Source: Bacillota bacterium (GTDB taxonomy: Bacteria > Bacillota > Clostridia > Clostridiales > Clostridiaceae). From it: a stretch of DNA of 64,000 bases. The stretch spans positions 81,804 to 145,803 of the forward strand of contig JAJXWH010000006.1 of the NCBI GenBank assembly GCA_021781745.1, given 5' to 3'. How positions within the stretch are numbered: position 1 is the stretch's first letter; the number at the start of each line of letters is the position of its first letter. Under the pieces are notes generated by a model, which ran no database searches, had not been told where the DNA came from, and saw only the letters and a program-made list of their open reading frames with translations. Positions 18,691 to 27,258 of the stretch are shown here, piece by piece. The translations under genes were made by a program, and so were the position numbers.

Positions 18691-20286
18691 TTGATAAACG
18701 TATCAAATGTTAGTCTGAGATTTGGTGGGCGTAAACTTTTTGAAGATGTCAACCTTAAATTTACTCCAGGAAACTGCTATGGAGTTATTGGAGCTAATGG
18801 AGCTGGGAAAAGTACATTCCTAAAAATATTATCTGGTGAAGTAGAACCAAATACTGGAGAAGTTATAATTGCTCCTAATACAAGAATGTCAGTTTTAAAA
18901 CAAGATCATTATAAATATGATGATTTTCAAGTTTTAGAAACTGTAATAATGGGTAATGAAAGACTGTATCAAATAATGAAAGAAAAAGATGAAATATATG
19001 CAAAACCTGATTTTTCTGATGAAGATGGAATTAGAGCTTCCGAATTAGAAGGCGAATTTGCTGAACTTAATGGGTGGGAAGCAGAATCCGAGGCATCTTC
19101 ACTTTTACAGGGCTTAGGAATAGGAACTGAATTTCACTTTAAAAATGTATCAGAGTTAACTGGTGGCGAGAAGATTAAAGTTCTTTTAGCTCAAGCTTTA
19201 TTTGGTAACCCAGGAATACTTATTTTAGACGAGCCTACTAATGGACTTGATTTAAAGGCTGTAAACTGGTTAGAAGATTTCTTAGGTAACTTTGATGGAA
19301 CTGTTATAGTTGTATCACATGATAGACATTTTCTAAATGCTGTTTGTACTCATATGGCTGATGTAGACTTTGGAAAAATCAAACTATATGTTGGTAACTA
19401 TGATTTCTGGTATGAATCAAGCCAATTAGCTCTTCAAATGTCAAAAGATCAAAATAAGAAAAAAGAAGAGAAAATTAAAGAATTGCAAGACTTTATCGCA
19501 AGATTTAGTGCTAATGCTTCTAAATCCAAACAAGCTACATCTCGTAAAAAATTATTAGATAAAATTACGTTAGACGACATACAACCATCAAGTAGAAAAT
19601 ATCCATTCGTAGGGTTTAAGCCTGAAAGAGAAGTTGGAAATGACATCTTAATGGTTAAAGATTTATCAAAAACCATTGACGGAGTTAAATTATTAGATAA
19701 TGTAAACTTCATGGTTAATAAAGGTGATAAGATTGCTCTAATTGGTAATGAAATAGCTGTAACTACATTATTCAAAATTTTATCTGGTGAAATGGAACCT
19801 GATAGTGGAGAATACAAATGGGGAATAACTATAACTAATGCCTATTTTCCAGCTGATAATTCAAATTATTTCGATGGATGTAACCTTTCTCTAGTTGATT
19901 GGCTTAGACAATATTCTGAAGAAAAGTCTGAAAGCTATATCAGAGGTTTCTTAGGCAGAATGTTATTTTCAGGAGAAGAAGCACTTAAAGAAGCTAATGT
20001 ATTGTCCGGGGGAGAAAAAGTTAGATGTATGTTATCTAAAATGATGCTTACAAATGCAAATGTGCTAATGCTAGATCAACCAACTAATCATCTTGATCTT
20101 GAATCAATCACAGCTGTAAATAATGGTTTAAAAGATTACAATAGTAATATAATCTTTGCTTCTCATGACCACCAATTTGTTCAAACCATAGCTAATAGAA
20201 TTATTGATATTAAAGATGATGGTTCTATTGTCGATAGAACTATGACATTTGATGAATATTTAGAGTTTTCAAGCTCTAATAAATAA
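18691..20286 (+). CDS. ABC-F family ATPase (YbiT/YkpA-like)
   Basis: The protein has two ABC ATPase domains without membrane segments, joined by a charged linker (about residues 240-300), the layout of ribosome-acting ABC-F proteins. The first domain has a good Walker A (GANGAGKST), signature LTGGE and Walker B ILILDEPT. In the second, the signature LSGGEK and LMLDQPTNHLDLES are intact, but the Walker A reads GNEIAVTT, with Val where Lys is expected. GAGG ten bases before the TTG at 18691 gives 531 residues; the upstream ATG at 18637 lies inside the inverted-repeat arm. It may act in translation quality control or antibiotic tolerance. Confidence 0.9.
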   Translation: MINVSNVSLRFGGRKLFEDVNLKFTPGNCYGVIGANGAGKSTFLKILSGEVEPNTGEVIIAPNTRMSVLKQDHYKYDDFQVLETVIMGNERLYQIMKEKDEIYAKPDFSDEDGIRASELEGEFAELNGWEAESEASSLLQGLGIGTEFHFKNVSELTGGEKIKVLLAQALFGNPGILILDEPTNGLDLKAVNWLEDFLGNFDGTVIVVSHDRHFLNAVCTHMADVDFGKIKLYVGNYDFWYESSQLALQMSKDQNKKKEEKIKELQDFIARFSANASKSKQATSRKKLLDKITLDDIQPSSRKYPFVGFKPEREVGNDILMVKDLSKTIDGVKLLDNVNFMVNKGDKIALIGNEIAVTTLFKILSGEMEPDSGEYKWGITITNAYFPADNSNYFDGCNLSLVDWLRQYSEEKSESYIRGFLGRMLFSGEEALKEANVLSGGEKVRCMLSKMMLTNANVLMLDQPTNHLDLESITAVNNGLKDYNSNIIFASHDHQFVQTIANRIIDIKDDGSIVDRTMTFDEYLEFSSSNK

Positions 20287-20293
20287 TAAAAAA

Positions 20294-20330
20294 ATGCCTT
20301 GTAAGAGTTCTTCTTACAGGGCATTTTTTT
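20294..20330 (+). terminator. Terminator of the ABC-F gene
   Basis: A 13-bp stem (ATGCCTTGTAAGA with TCTTACAGGGCAT, one G-U pair) over a 4-base loop is followed by T7. Confidence 0.9.
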
Positions 20331-20373
20331 ATTAATATAATTGGAATATTTAAACGTATTTTAATTATAGTAG

Positions 20374-20415
20374 AAAAAACACCTCAAAGTAATTAATTGT
20401 TTTGAGATGTTCTTT
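20374..20415 (-). terminator. Terminator of the HAD phosphatase gene
   Basis: AACACCTCAAA pairs with TTTGAGATGTT with one mismatch. Leftwards a T6 run follows. It converges with the ABC-F terminator. Confidence 0.75.
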
Positions 20416-20421
20416 ATATAT

Positions 20422-21210
20422 TTATTTTATCATATCTTCTATAACTTCATACACATAATCTACTGCATTATTTGCATATAGCTTGACCACATTTTCTACT
20501 CCATTAAATGTATAGCTATTATTTGTAATTTCAAACATTGATATATCATTTAATGAATCACCAACAGTATATAAACAATCTGTAGTTTCCTTTTCAATTT
20601 CCAATACCGTCATAATGGCATTTCCCTTAGAACAATTTCTAGGTACTATGTCCACAAAAAACTGATTCCTAAATGCTTCTACATGATCTTTATATTTTTC
20701 TAATAGATTTCCCCTTAATAATTCTGACTTTTCCACTGATTGAGACACATTAAAAATACTCATGATTTGTGAATCTAAAGTATTATTTAATGCCTTTTCC
20801 AAAGTAACCCTATCCGAAAAATGATTAAAAAAATCTGCATTAACCTTTGAAGTATCTACTGAATCATTTTCTATGACATATGTACCATTTCCATCATCAT
20901 AATATATTAATGAATCTTCCCACGTATAAAAATCAGTTATTATTTTATTTTGTATTTTATTTGGAATCACTTTTTCCTGAATTACTTCATCGTTCTTATT
21001 TATTATTAATGCACCATTACACATAACTAAGTAGTCATATTCAAAGGGATATTCTCTTAAAATATCTTTTACTCCTTTTAAGCTTCTTCCCGTCGAAACA
21101 ATTATTTTATTTCCTAATTTCTTTAGAGTCCTTAATGCTTCTAAATCTTTTTCAGCAACACTATTATCTCTAAATAATGTTCCATCTAAATCGCTTGCTA
21201 AAAATTTCAT
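20422..21210 (-). CDS. HAD-superfamily phosphatase, Cof type
   Basis: The 262-residue protein has the HAD motif I DLDGTLF near the start, motif II in IIVSTGRS, a Lys in the cap-to-core return (CSKGNAI), and motif IV GDSLNDISMF. The C2 cap between motifs II and III places it among Cof-type hydrolases that act on sugar phosphates, nucleotides or cofactors. The substrate cannot be read from sequence. It lies just downstream of hydA on the same strand, with 23 bases between them. Confidence 0.88.
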   Translation of the reverse strand: MKFLASDLDGTLFRDNSVAEKDLEALRTLKKLGNKIIVSTGRSLKGVKDILREYPFEYDYLVMCNGALIINKNDEVIQEKVIPNKIQNKIITDFYTWEDSLIYYDDGNGTYVIENDSVDTSKVNADFFNHFSDRVTLEKALNNTLDSQIMSIFNVSQSVEKSELLRGNLLEKYKDHVEAFRNQFFVDIVPRNCSKGNAIMTVLEIEKETTDCLYTVGDSLNDISMFEITNNSYTFNGVENVVKLYANNAVDYVYEVIEDMIK

Positions 21211-21233
21211 TTTAGTATATCTCCCTAATATTT

Positions 21234-22961
21234 CTACTTAGAATATTTTATATGTAACAACTTATGAGCCATACCTTCTCCAGGAGCGCCCATATATTCA
21301 TGATACATTTTTAATAATGCGGAATTCTTATGAGATTTTCTCTTTTCTAAGTTTTTATCTTGATTATATAGCACAGATGATCTTAATGCTCTTACATCTA
21401 CATTTTCCCTATCCTTTGCATTTACATGTGGCTGTCCTCCACCATTAATACATCCGCCTGGGCAAGACATTACTTCAATAAAGTGATATTGTTTTTCATT
21501 TATTCTTCCGCTTTTCATAAATTCAAATAAATTTGAAGAGCCATTAATTACAGCTATATTATAATTTTCTCCACCAATTTCTACTGCCGCTTCTTTTATT
21601 CCATCAAATCCTCTAACTTGTGTATATTCTACATTAGTTAAATCTTTATCTTCAACAAAATCCTTAGCAGTTCTTAGAGCAGCCTCCATAACTCCACCTG
21701 TAGTTCCAAAGATAACTCCAGCACCAGTATATTCTCCCATGGCTAAATCTGCTTTTCCATCTTCTAAATTAGCAAAATTAATCTTTGAATCTTTAATCAT
21801 TTTTGCTAATTCCCTTGTAGTAATAACAGCATCTATATTTCTTATTCCATCATTAGCCATTTCTTTTCTGTCAGCTTCAAATTTTTTTGATGTGCAAGGC
21901 ATTACTGTTACTGTAAACACATCTTTAGGATTTAATCCCTCTATTTCAGGATAATATGTCTTACTTGCAGCACCAAATATCTGTTGAGGTGATTTTGCTG
22001 ATGATAAATTCTCTAAAAATTCTGGGTAATAATTTTCAACAAGTCTTACCCATGATGGACAACATGATGTAAACATAGGAAATGGCCCATTATTTTTTAC
22101 TCTTTCAATAAATTCAGTTGCCTCTTCCATTATTGTCATATCAGCTCCAAAGTTAATATCAAACACTTTATCAAAACCTAACATTCTCAATGCTGTATAT
22201 AGTTTTCCAGTTACATCTACCCCGTACCCTAACTTAAATAACTCACCCATTGAAGTTCTAATTGAAGGAGCTATTGCAACTATTACATGCTTATTAGGAT
22301 CTTCTAAGGCTTCCTTAACTCTATCCATATGTGGCTTTTCTGATAAAGCAGCAACTGGGCATGCAATAACACATTGACCACATAATAAACAATTAGTATC
22401 GTCAAAACATTCATTTCCTATAGCAGAAACTTTTCTTTCAACACCTTTACCTACTATCTTAATCATTTCAGTTCCTGTCTTTTCTTTGCATGCAGCAACA
22501 CATCTTCCGCATAGAACACATTTACTTCTATCAATAACAATTGATTTACTTCTTTCATCAATGTATTCTGCTTTATCAGCAATTGTTAAAGGCGAATTTG
22601 CCTTAGCTTTTGTTTTTATAACTAATTTTAAAAACTCACAATTTTCTTTTCTATTACATGGCCCACATTTAAATTCATGCTTGTCAAGCAAACTAGCCAC
22701 TCTCGTTTTAACTCTTTCTTGAACTTTTTCTGAATTTGTTCTTATTACCATTCCTTCTTCAACTTTTGTTATGCACGCAAGTGATAAATTATTTTTCCCC
22801 TCAATTTCAACAGCACATACTCCGCATTTTCCTACATTACCACAATCATTTAAATAACATAGTGTTGGAATGTCTATACCATTATCCAGTGCTGCTTTTA
22901 AAACTGTTGTATCTTGATTTTCTATTTTAATAACTTTTTCATCAATTATTATTTTTATCAT
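21234..22961 (-). CDS. hydA: Monomeric [FeFe] hydrogenase, CpI type
   Basis: At 575 residues it aligns in layout with C. pasteurianum CpI. It has an N-terminal 2Fe-2S plant-type ferredoxin domain (Cys 35, 46, 49, 63), the His-Cys3 cluster (HEFKCGPCNRKENC) and two 4Fe-4S sites (CVLCGRCVAAC and CLLCGQCVIAC). The H-cluster domain follows with TSCCPSW, MPCTSKK and EVMSCPGGCINGGGQP. It evolves H2 from reduced ferredoxin, disposing of fermentation electrons. The residue before the third H-cluster cysteine is Ser, where CpI has Ala as I recall it. GGAGGAATA before the ATG fits. A TetR-family gene lies directly upstream on the same strand. Confidence 0.96.
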   Translation of the reverse strand: MIKIIIDEKVIKIENQDTTVLKAALDNGIDIPTLCYLNDCGNVGKCGVCAVEIEGKNNLSLACITKVEEGMVIRTNSEKVQERVKTRVASLLDKHEFKCGPCNRKENCEFLKLVIKTKAKANSPLTIADKAEYIDERSKSIVIDRSKCVLCGRCVAACKEKTGTEMIKIVGKGVERKVSAIGNECFDDTNCLLCGQCVIACPVAALSEKPHMDRVKEALEDPNKHVIVAIAPSIRTSMGELFKLGYGVDVTGKLYTALRMLGFDKVFDINFGADMTIMEEATEFIERVKNNGPFPMFTSCCPSWVRLVENYYPEFLENLSSAKSPQQIFGAASKTYYPEIEGLNPKDVFTVTVMPCTSKKFEADRKEMANDGIRNIDAVITTRELAKMIKDSKINFANLEDGKADLAMGEYTGAGVIFGTTGGVMEAALRTAKDFVEDKDLTNVEYTQVRGFDGIKEAAVEIGGENYNIAVINGSSNLFEFMKSGRINEKQYHFIEVMSCPGGCINGGGQPHVNAKDRENVDVRALRSSVLYNQDKNLEKRKSHKNSALLKMYHEYMGAPGEGMAHKLLHIKYSK

Positions 22962-23196
22962 TAAATATTCCTCCGTATATTATTTCAATAATGTTTGGTA
23001 TGCAAAGCTTATTTAAGCTCACCAAGTACTATTCTAACATAAATGTACTACAGAAATAAATGTTAATTAATAGCTTTTATTGATAAAATAATATTTGAAA
23101 CCAAGTGTTATAAGATATTTTAATATTAGAGGCAATTTAACCGTTAATAAGATAAATAATCCATTCTTATTTGAGTTTAATTTAATATATTATCTT

Positions 23197-23781
23197 CTAT
23201 TCATAATTTACACTTTTAATCCCTAAACCATTTAATGTGAATTTTATTGTGCTCTCTATAATATCTTCTAAATCTATTTTTTCGATTCGAATTGATTCAT
23301 ATATAGCAGATGAACATAATGACCCGAAAAATTCAAAGGCTATAAGTTCTATGTCACCTTTCTCAATTAAATTATTCTCCATTGCACCTTTTATATTAAT
23401 CTCAATTTCATTTATATATTTTCTTATTTTTTGTCTCAATTCATTTTGTCTATTTTCAGTTCCCCATAATTGGCTCATTACTACTTTGAAAAAATCTGTA
23501 TATCTATAAAGAAAAGTTAATTGTATCCTACTTATTTTTATCAATTTTTCGATAGGTCCTATATTCATATTTTGAACTTCAACAACTTGGTTCAGCAATA
23601 TTTGAAGTCCTTCTTCAACAATAAAATTAAATATTTCTTCTTTGCTTTTAAAATGATAATATAAAGTTCCCTTAGCAAGACCTGCATTGGATGCTATCTC
23701 ATCCATAGTAGCACCTCTATATCCAGATTCAGAAAATATTTTTATTGCTGATTCAAATATTAAATTTCTTGTTTTGTTCAT
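23197..23781 (-). CDS. TetR-family transcriptional regulator
   Basis: The N-terminal 50 residues form a TetR helix-turn-helix (GYRGATMDEIASNAGLAKGTLYYHFKSKEEIF). The remaining 140 residues are a helical ligand-binding domain resembling those of multidrug- or fatty-acid-responsive members. I start at the ATG at 23781, preceded by GAGGAG; the frame is open to 23823. It is upstream of hydA on the same strand with about 235 bases between, so it may or may not control it. No clear operator was found. Confidence 0.88.
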   Translation of the reverse strand: MNKTRNLIFESAIKIFSESGYRGATMDEIASNAGLAKGTLYYHFKSKEEIFNFIVEEGLQILLNQVVEVQNMNIGPIEKLIKISRIQLTFLYRYTDFFKVVMSQLWGTENRQNELRQKIRKYINEIEINIKGAMENNLIEKGDIELIAFEFFGSLCSSAIYESIRIEKIDLEDIIESTIKFTLNGLGIKSVNYE

Positions 23782-24015
23782 AATACTTCTCCTCATTTCC
23801 CCTTGATAATTCGAAATTAACATACAATTAATATTATACCATCAAGTTCAAAGCTAAGCCACAATTCTACTATTTGATGATTAACACACTCATAAACTCA
23901 CTTGTTTTATATTCTTACTTTTGAATTTTTTATTATATGTGCTAAAATTAATATTATACTTTTAAAATAAATCATGCCTGTTACACATTATTTATTTAAA
24001 GTATAAATTCTAGTT

Positions 24016-24047
24016 AAATTTTATTGCATTATAATACAATAAAATTT
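24016..24047 (+). promoter_or_regulatory. 11-bp inverted repeat upstream of psd
   Basis: AAATTTTATTG (24016-24026) and CAATAAAATTT (24037-24047) are perfect complements around a 10-base loop. The site lies between the TetR gene and psd, so it may be an operator or part of a leader hairpin. Confidence 0.45.
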
Positions 24048-24145
24048 AATCAGAAATACTAAAATAAAAACAAGAAATGGAGGATACTTGTCATAACTGT
24101 AGCATTATAAATATAACTATTTATAAAGTTTTGGCAATTGTATTT

Positions 24146-25036
24146 ATGATTCAAGTATATAATAGAACTACAAAATCTTATGAAGAAGAACTTATAGCTG
24201 GTAAGAAGTATATTGAATGGACATATGAATCATCGATCGGCAAAGGCTTTACTGAACTTATTACCAAAAAGAAACTATTCTCTAAGCTATATGGAAAGTA
24301 TTGTGATACTAAGCTAAGCGCCAATAAGATTCCATCATTTGTTAGGGATTTTAATATTGATATGAGTATTTCAAGAAAAAAAGCTAGTGATTTTACATCT
24401 TTTAATGATTTTTTTACAAGAGAGCTTATTTCCGAAGCTAGGCCAATAACTACAGATAAAAATATTTTAATTTCACCTGGTGATGGGAGAATAACTGCTT
24501 ATGAAAATATAGATCTAGATAATATAATTCAAATTAAGGGGCTAACTTATAGTCTTAAGGAATTAATTAATAATGATACTGTTGCTAGTAAATATAAGAA
24601 TGGTGTATGTGTAATACTAAGATTATGTCCAACCGATTATCATAGGTTTCATTTTGTAGATTCAGGTGTTCCATATGAAAGTCACTATATTAAAGGGCAT
24701 TATTACTCTGTAAACCCAATAGCCTTGAAATCAATTCCTAAGCTTTTTTGTGAAAATAAACGAGAATGGTCATTATTTAAGTCTGATAATTTCAAAGATA
24801 TATTACATATAGAGGTTGGTGCTACCTGTGTCGGATCAATAATTCAATCTTACTCACCTAATGTTAGAGTAAATAAAGGTGATGAAAAAGGTTATTTTAA
24901 ATTTGGAGGATCAACAACTATATTATTTTTCGAGAAAGATTGCATAAAAATAGATAATGATATTCTAGATCAGTCTAAACTTGGTTTTGAATGTAAAGTC
25001 CTATTTGGTGAAAATATTGGTACTAAAGCAATATAA
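24146..25036 (+). CDS. psd: Phosphatidylserine decarboxylase proenzyme
   Basis: This enzyme forms phosphatidylethanolamine from phosphatidylserine. Visible marks are [31 protein letters not shown] (with the catalytic histidine), and FGGST near residue 265, the LGST-type site where self-cleavage makes the pyruvoyl group at the serine. The frame is open from an ATG at 24077, but homologues begin with MIQVYNR-like sequence, so I choose 24146 (296 aa). The ribosome site there is weak, while GGAGG sits at 24080, so a longer or leader-coupled start remains possible. Confidence 0.92.
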   Translation: MIQVYNRTTKSYEEELIAGKKYIEWTYESSIGKGFTELITKKKLFSKLYGKYCDTKLSANKIPSFVRDFNIDMSISRKKASDFTSFNDFFTRELISEARPITTDKNILISPGDGRITAYENIDLDNIIQIKGLTYSLKELINNDTVASKYKNGVCVILRLCPTDYHRFHFVDSGVPYESHYIKGHYYSVNPIALKSIPKLFCENKREWSLFKSDNFKDILHIEVGATCVGSIIQSYSPNVRVNKGDEKGYFKFGGSTTILFFEKDCIKIDNDILDQSKLGFECKVLFGENIGTKAI

Positions 25037-25040
25037 AAAA

Positions 25041-25075
25041 ATGTCTTAACTTTCAATAGTTAAGACATTTTTTTA
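25041..25075 (+). terminator. Terminator of psd
   Basis: ATGTCTTAACT pairs perfectly with AGTTAAGACAT over a 6-base loop, followed by T7. It marks the last recognised chromosomal element before the prophage. Confidence 0.9.
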
Positions 25076-25297
25076 TTAATTGGCAGAGCGTGAAGGAATG
25101 CTCGGACACCTTTCTTCACATTTATTCAAATACAATTATATACTTTCAACCCGCTATTCTACTATATTTCAAAGCATTTTCATATATCTTTAATCTGACT
25201 TATTTTTAATGTCATATTTTCAAACTGTCCCCTTTGTGTCCCCGTTGTCCCCTTAAAATTATATTAAAAAATAACCATCCGAACATGTTTAAAATAT

Positions 25298-25639
25298 CTA
25301 CTTGTCATTATTATTATCGCTTTCCCATGGTGGCAATACATCAATAATGTTTGATATTTTCTCTTGATCTTTAATGCTTCTTTTGCTTAGTTTATCAATT
25401 ATATCGTTAAGTATACGGTTATCATTATCGGTAAATCTAAACATATCTAAAAATGTTACGTCCAACGCCTCAATTACTTTTGCTAAACTTTCAATTGTTG
25501 CGTTTCTTTCTCCTCGTTCTAGCTTTCCAACATGAGACGTACTTACGTCTGCTTTTAATGCTAAAGCTTCCTGGCTCAATCCTTGTTTAATTCTTAACTC
25601 TTGTATTCTTTTACCCACAAGTATTTTAATATCATTCAT
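25298..25639 (-). CDS. XRE-family regulator at the prophage left end
   Basis: The 113-residue protein has a clear Cro/CI helix-turn-helix (VGKRIQELRIKQGLSQEALALKAD...HVGKLERGERNATIESLAK) in residues 8-65 and a short acidic C-terminal part. I use the ATG at 25639, which follows GGAGG; the frame is open back to 25726 through the regulatory region. It is divergent from the small rightward genes at 25,898-26,257, with an 11-bp inverted repeat and a rightward promoter between, so it probably represses both itself and them. Confidence 0.85.
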   Translation of the reverse strand: MNDIKILVGKRIQELRIKQGLSQEALALKADVSTSHVGKLERGERNATIESLAKVIEALDVTFLDMFRFTDNDNRILNDIIDKLSKRSIKDQEKISNIIDVLPPWESDNNNDK

Positions 25640-25691
25640 AATGTAAATATCCTCCATGATAAAAATATCGTTTACCATAATGATTTTCAAT

Positions 25692-25773
25692 GTTATATAG
25701 TGCATATTAATATTTTTTATATTCACTATATAACCTAAAATTATTGACCTCCTTGAAAAAATCCATTATACTT
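25692..25773 (+). promoter_or_regulatory. Divergent control region: inverted repeat and rightward promoter
   Basis: GTTATATAGTG (25692-25702) and CACTATATAAC (25724-25734) form a perfect 11-bp inverted repeat, a likely operator for the adjacent XRE protein. Just to the right, TTGACC (25745-25750), 17 bases, then TATACT (25768-25773) make a good rightward promoter. Confidence 0.65.
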
Positions 25774-25897
25774 TGACTATAATTAAAATACATAAAATAG
25801 GATTATTTGATATTTTTTACACATAATATCTTTTATGAAATAACCGCTAGTAATATGTACAAGCATTATTAAGCCTGCAAGGAGGCAAATAAAAATT

Positions 25898-26040
25898 ATG
25901 GAGGAGATAGACTACAAAATAGACATGTGGAGAGTACTGATAAAGAATTATGTACTGGTAACATTTTAGAACTTAGTCAAAAATTAGATAAAGTAATTGT
26001 TGATGCATATAAACAAGAACTTAATGCAAATAATGAATAG
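25898..26040 (+). pseudogene. Spo0E-like small protein, frameshifted
   Basis: An ATG at 25898 with GGAGG upstream starts a 23-codon frame (MEEIDYKIDMWRVLIKNY...) ending at 25969. In another frame, the sequence continues as TGNILELSQKLDKVIVDAYKQ to a stop at 26038-26040. The ELSQKLDKVIV part matches the SQELD signature of Spo0E-family phosphatases, and joining the two pieces gives their usual two-helix plan. A frameshift near 25,945-25,960 therefore seems to have broken the gene. A short product from a GTG at 25927 is possible but lacks a good ribosome site. Confidence 0.5.
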
Positions 26041-26053
26041 TAGGTGAAATAAG

Positions 26054-26257
26054 GTGGTAATTAGGGAATCAATAGAAATATTTAGAGAAGATTCTTCAAT
26101 TGAAGATCTTAAAAAAGAAATTGAATTATTAAAAAGTGCTGGATATAAAGTATATGATGAATATGACGACTATGTATGTTTTTACCAAACTATAAGCGCA
26201 GCTGATTCATTAGGCTATATATTTATAAAAATAGGTATCCTGTTAAACAAAAAGTGA
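26054..26257 (+). CDS. Small hypothetical phage protein
   Basis: The 67-residue acidic protein starts at GTG (AGGTGA lies before it). It has a charged helix (EDSSIEDLKKEIELLKSAG) and a segment rich in Tyr and Asp (YKVYDEYDDYVCFY). I do not recognise a family. It follows the Spo0E-like relic on the same transcript and its stop lies inside a terminator stem. Confidence 0.55.
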   Translation: MVIRESIEIFREDSSIEDLKKEIELLKSAGYKVYDEYDDYVCFYQTISAADSLGYIFIKIGILLNKK

Positions 26258-26283
26258 CTTAACCTTTATGGTTAAGTCATTCT
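26255..26283 (+). terminator. Terminator of the small rightward operon
   Basis: TGACTTAACC pairs with GGTTAAGTCA over a 5-base loop, then TTCTTCC. The stop codon of the preceding gene forms the start of the stem. Confidence 0.65.
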
Positions 26284-26520
26284 TCCATATAACAATGTAT
26301 TTCCAGCGGGGATATCAACCATACATTTTGACAAGTTCAATTAGGTTGTATGAAGTTATAAAAAATGCTATTTTACAATGTTTCCGCACTTGTATACATT
26401 CACACAATATTAATGAAATATATTCCAGCATAAGAAAACAGTCCCCAAATAAACACTTTTTTGTTCTTCTTCATATATTTTTCTCAAATTTAATTTATCA
26501 ACTCATTACATACATTCTAG
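26284..26520. other. Non-coding spacer
   Basis: A rightward open frame crosses this stretch, but it runs through the terminator before it and the transporter gene after it and has no ribosome site. I see no supported feature in it. Confidence 0.5.
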
Positions 26521-26562
26521 GCAAGCAAGTAACCATCCTTGAATGGATGGTTACTTGCTTGC
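26521..26562 (-). terminator. 18-bp hairpin at the end of the cargo transporter operon
   Basis: A perfect 18-bp stem (26521-26538 with 26545-26562) over a 6-base loop. The last codons and stop of the permease gene lie within the right arm. There is no T run on either strand, so it may stabilise the 3' end rather than terminate. Confidence 0.6.
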
Positions 26563-27258
26563 AAGTTTACCGGAAATATATATATTTAAAATTCCAATTA
26601 TTAGGAGCATTATTCTATTCACTATATAGTATGTAGGCGATATTTTATAATAAAAGTTATTTGTACTTGCTCCAAGAGAAAATATTTTGAATAAGTGACT
26701 TGAAGATAAATAATCACACATAATATATGATAGAGTTAAAAATATTGCTGCATATATATTTTTTGTACTTGTTGTTATTAATAATATTAATGAAGTTAAA
26801 AATATTAAGTTAGGAATAAATCTTAATGATAGTATAACATTTTTAAAATCTAGAAAAGATACTGCCCTATAATATATTAGCGCTGTTATAAATGAACCAA
26901 CTGCAAAGATACCAACATAGATAAGCCATCTAACAAACACTATGTAATTGAATTTATTATAATTTAAAAAGGCTATTAATTCATGGGTATTATTTTTATA
27001 ATCATCAAAAAATGCACATATCACAATAGAGCAACAAATTATAGGAATAGTGTAATCATATAATCTATCTACACTTAAAAGAACCATACGTTCCGACATT
27101 ATATATAAATATCCAACCGGTGCAGGATCAACTATTGATACTAATAACAACAAAAATAGTACAATGAACGAAACTTTTATTAATCTTCCATTAACATCAT
27201 AAATTTTAACATAATTATTATAAAGAATTTTTGAGGTTTTGAAAAAATACAAAAGCAT
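26551..27258 (-). CDS. ABC-2-like membrane permease of the cargo cluster
   Basis: The 235-residue protein has about six hydrophobic segments and little else, as expected of an ABC-2-type permease subunit. The start at 27258 has AAGGAGG twelve bases before it and overlaps the end of the ATPase gene by 41 bases, so the two are translationally linked. With the ATPase and the larger membrane protein upstream, it probably forms a transporter for export of, or immunity to, the secreted peptide encoded at the head of the cluster. Confidence 0.7.
   Translation of the reverse strand: MLLYFFKTSKILYNNYVKIYDVNGRLIKVSFIVLFLLLLVSIVDPAPVGYLYIMSERMVLLSVDRLYDYTIPIICCSIVICAFFDDYKNNTHELIAFLNYNKFNYIVFVRWLIYVGIFAVGSFITALIYYRAVSFLDFKNVILSLRFIPNLIFLTSLILLITTSTKNIYAAIFLTLSYIMCDYLSSSHLFKIFSLGASTNNFYYKISPTYYIVNRIMLLIIGILNIYISGKLASK

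Noticed and set aside
25080..25125. tRNA-like sequence near the prophage left edge (reverse strand GTGTCCGAGCATTCC)
   Set aside because: A few bases recall a tRNA-Ser, but no cloverleaf or T-arm (GGTTCGA) can be formed; only a 4-bp hairpin is present.
26268..26636. Rightward open frame of 122 codons
   Set aside because: It starts inside a terminator stem, has no ribosome site, and its end runs antisense through the transporter gene.
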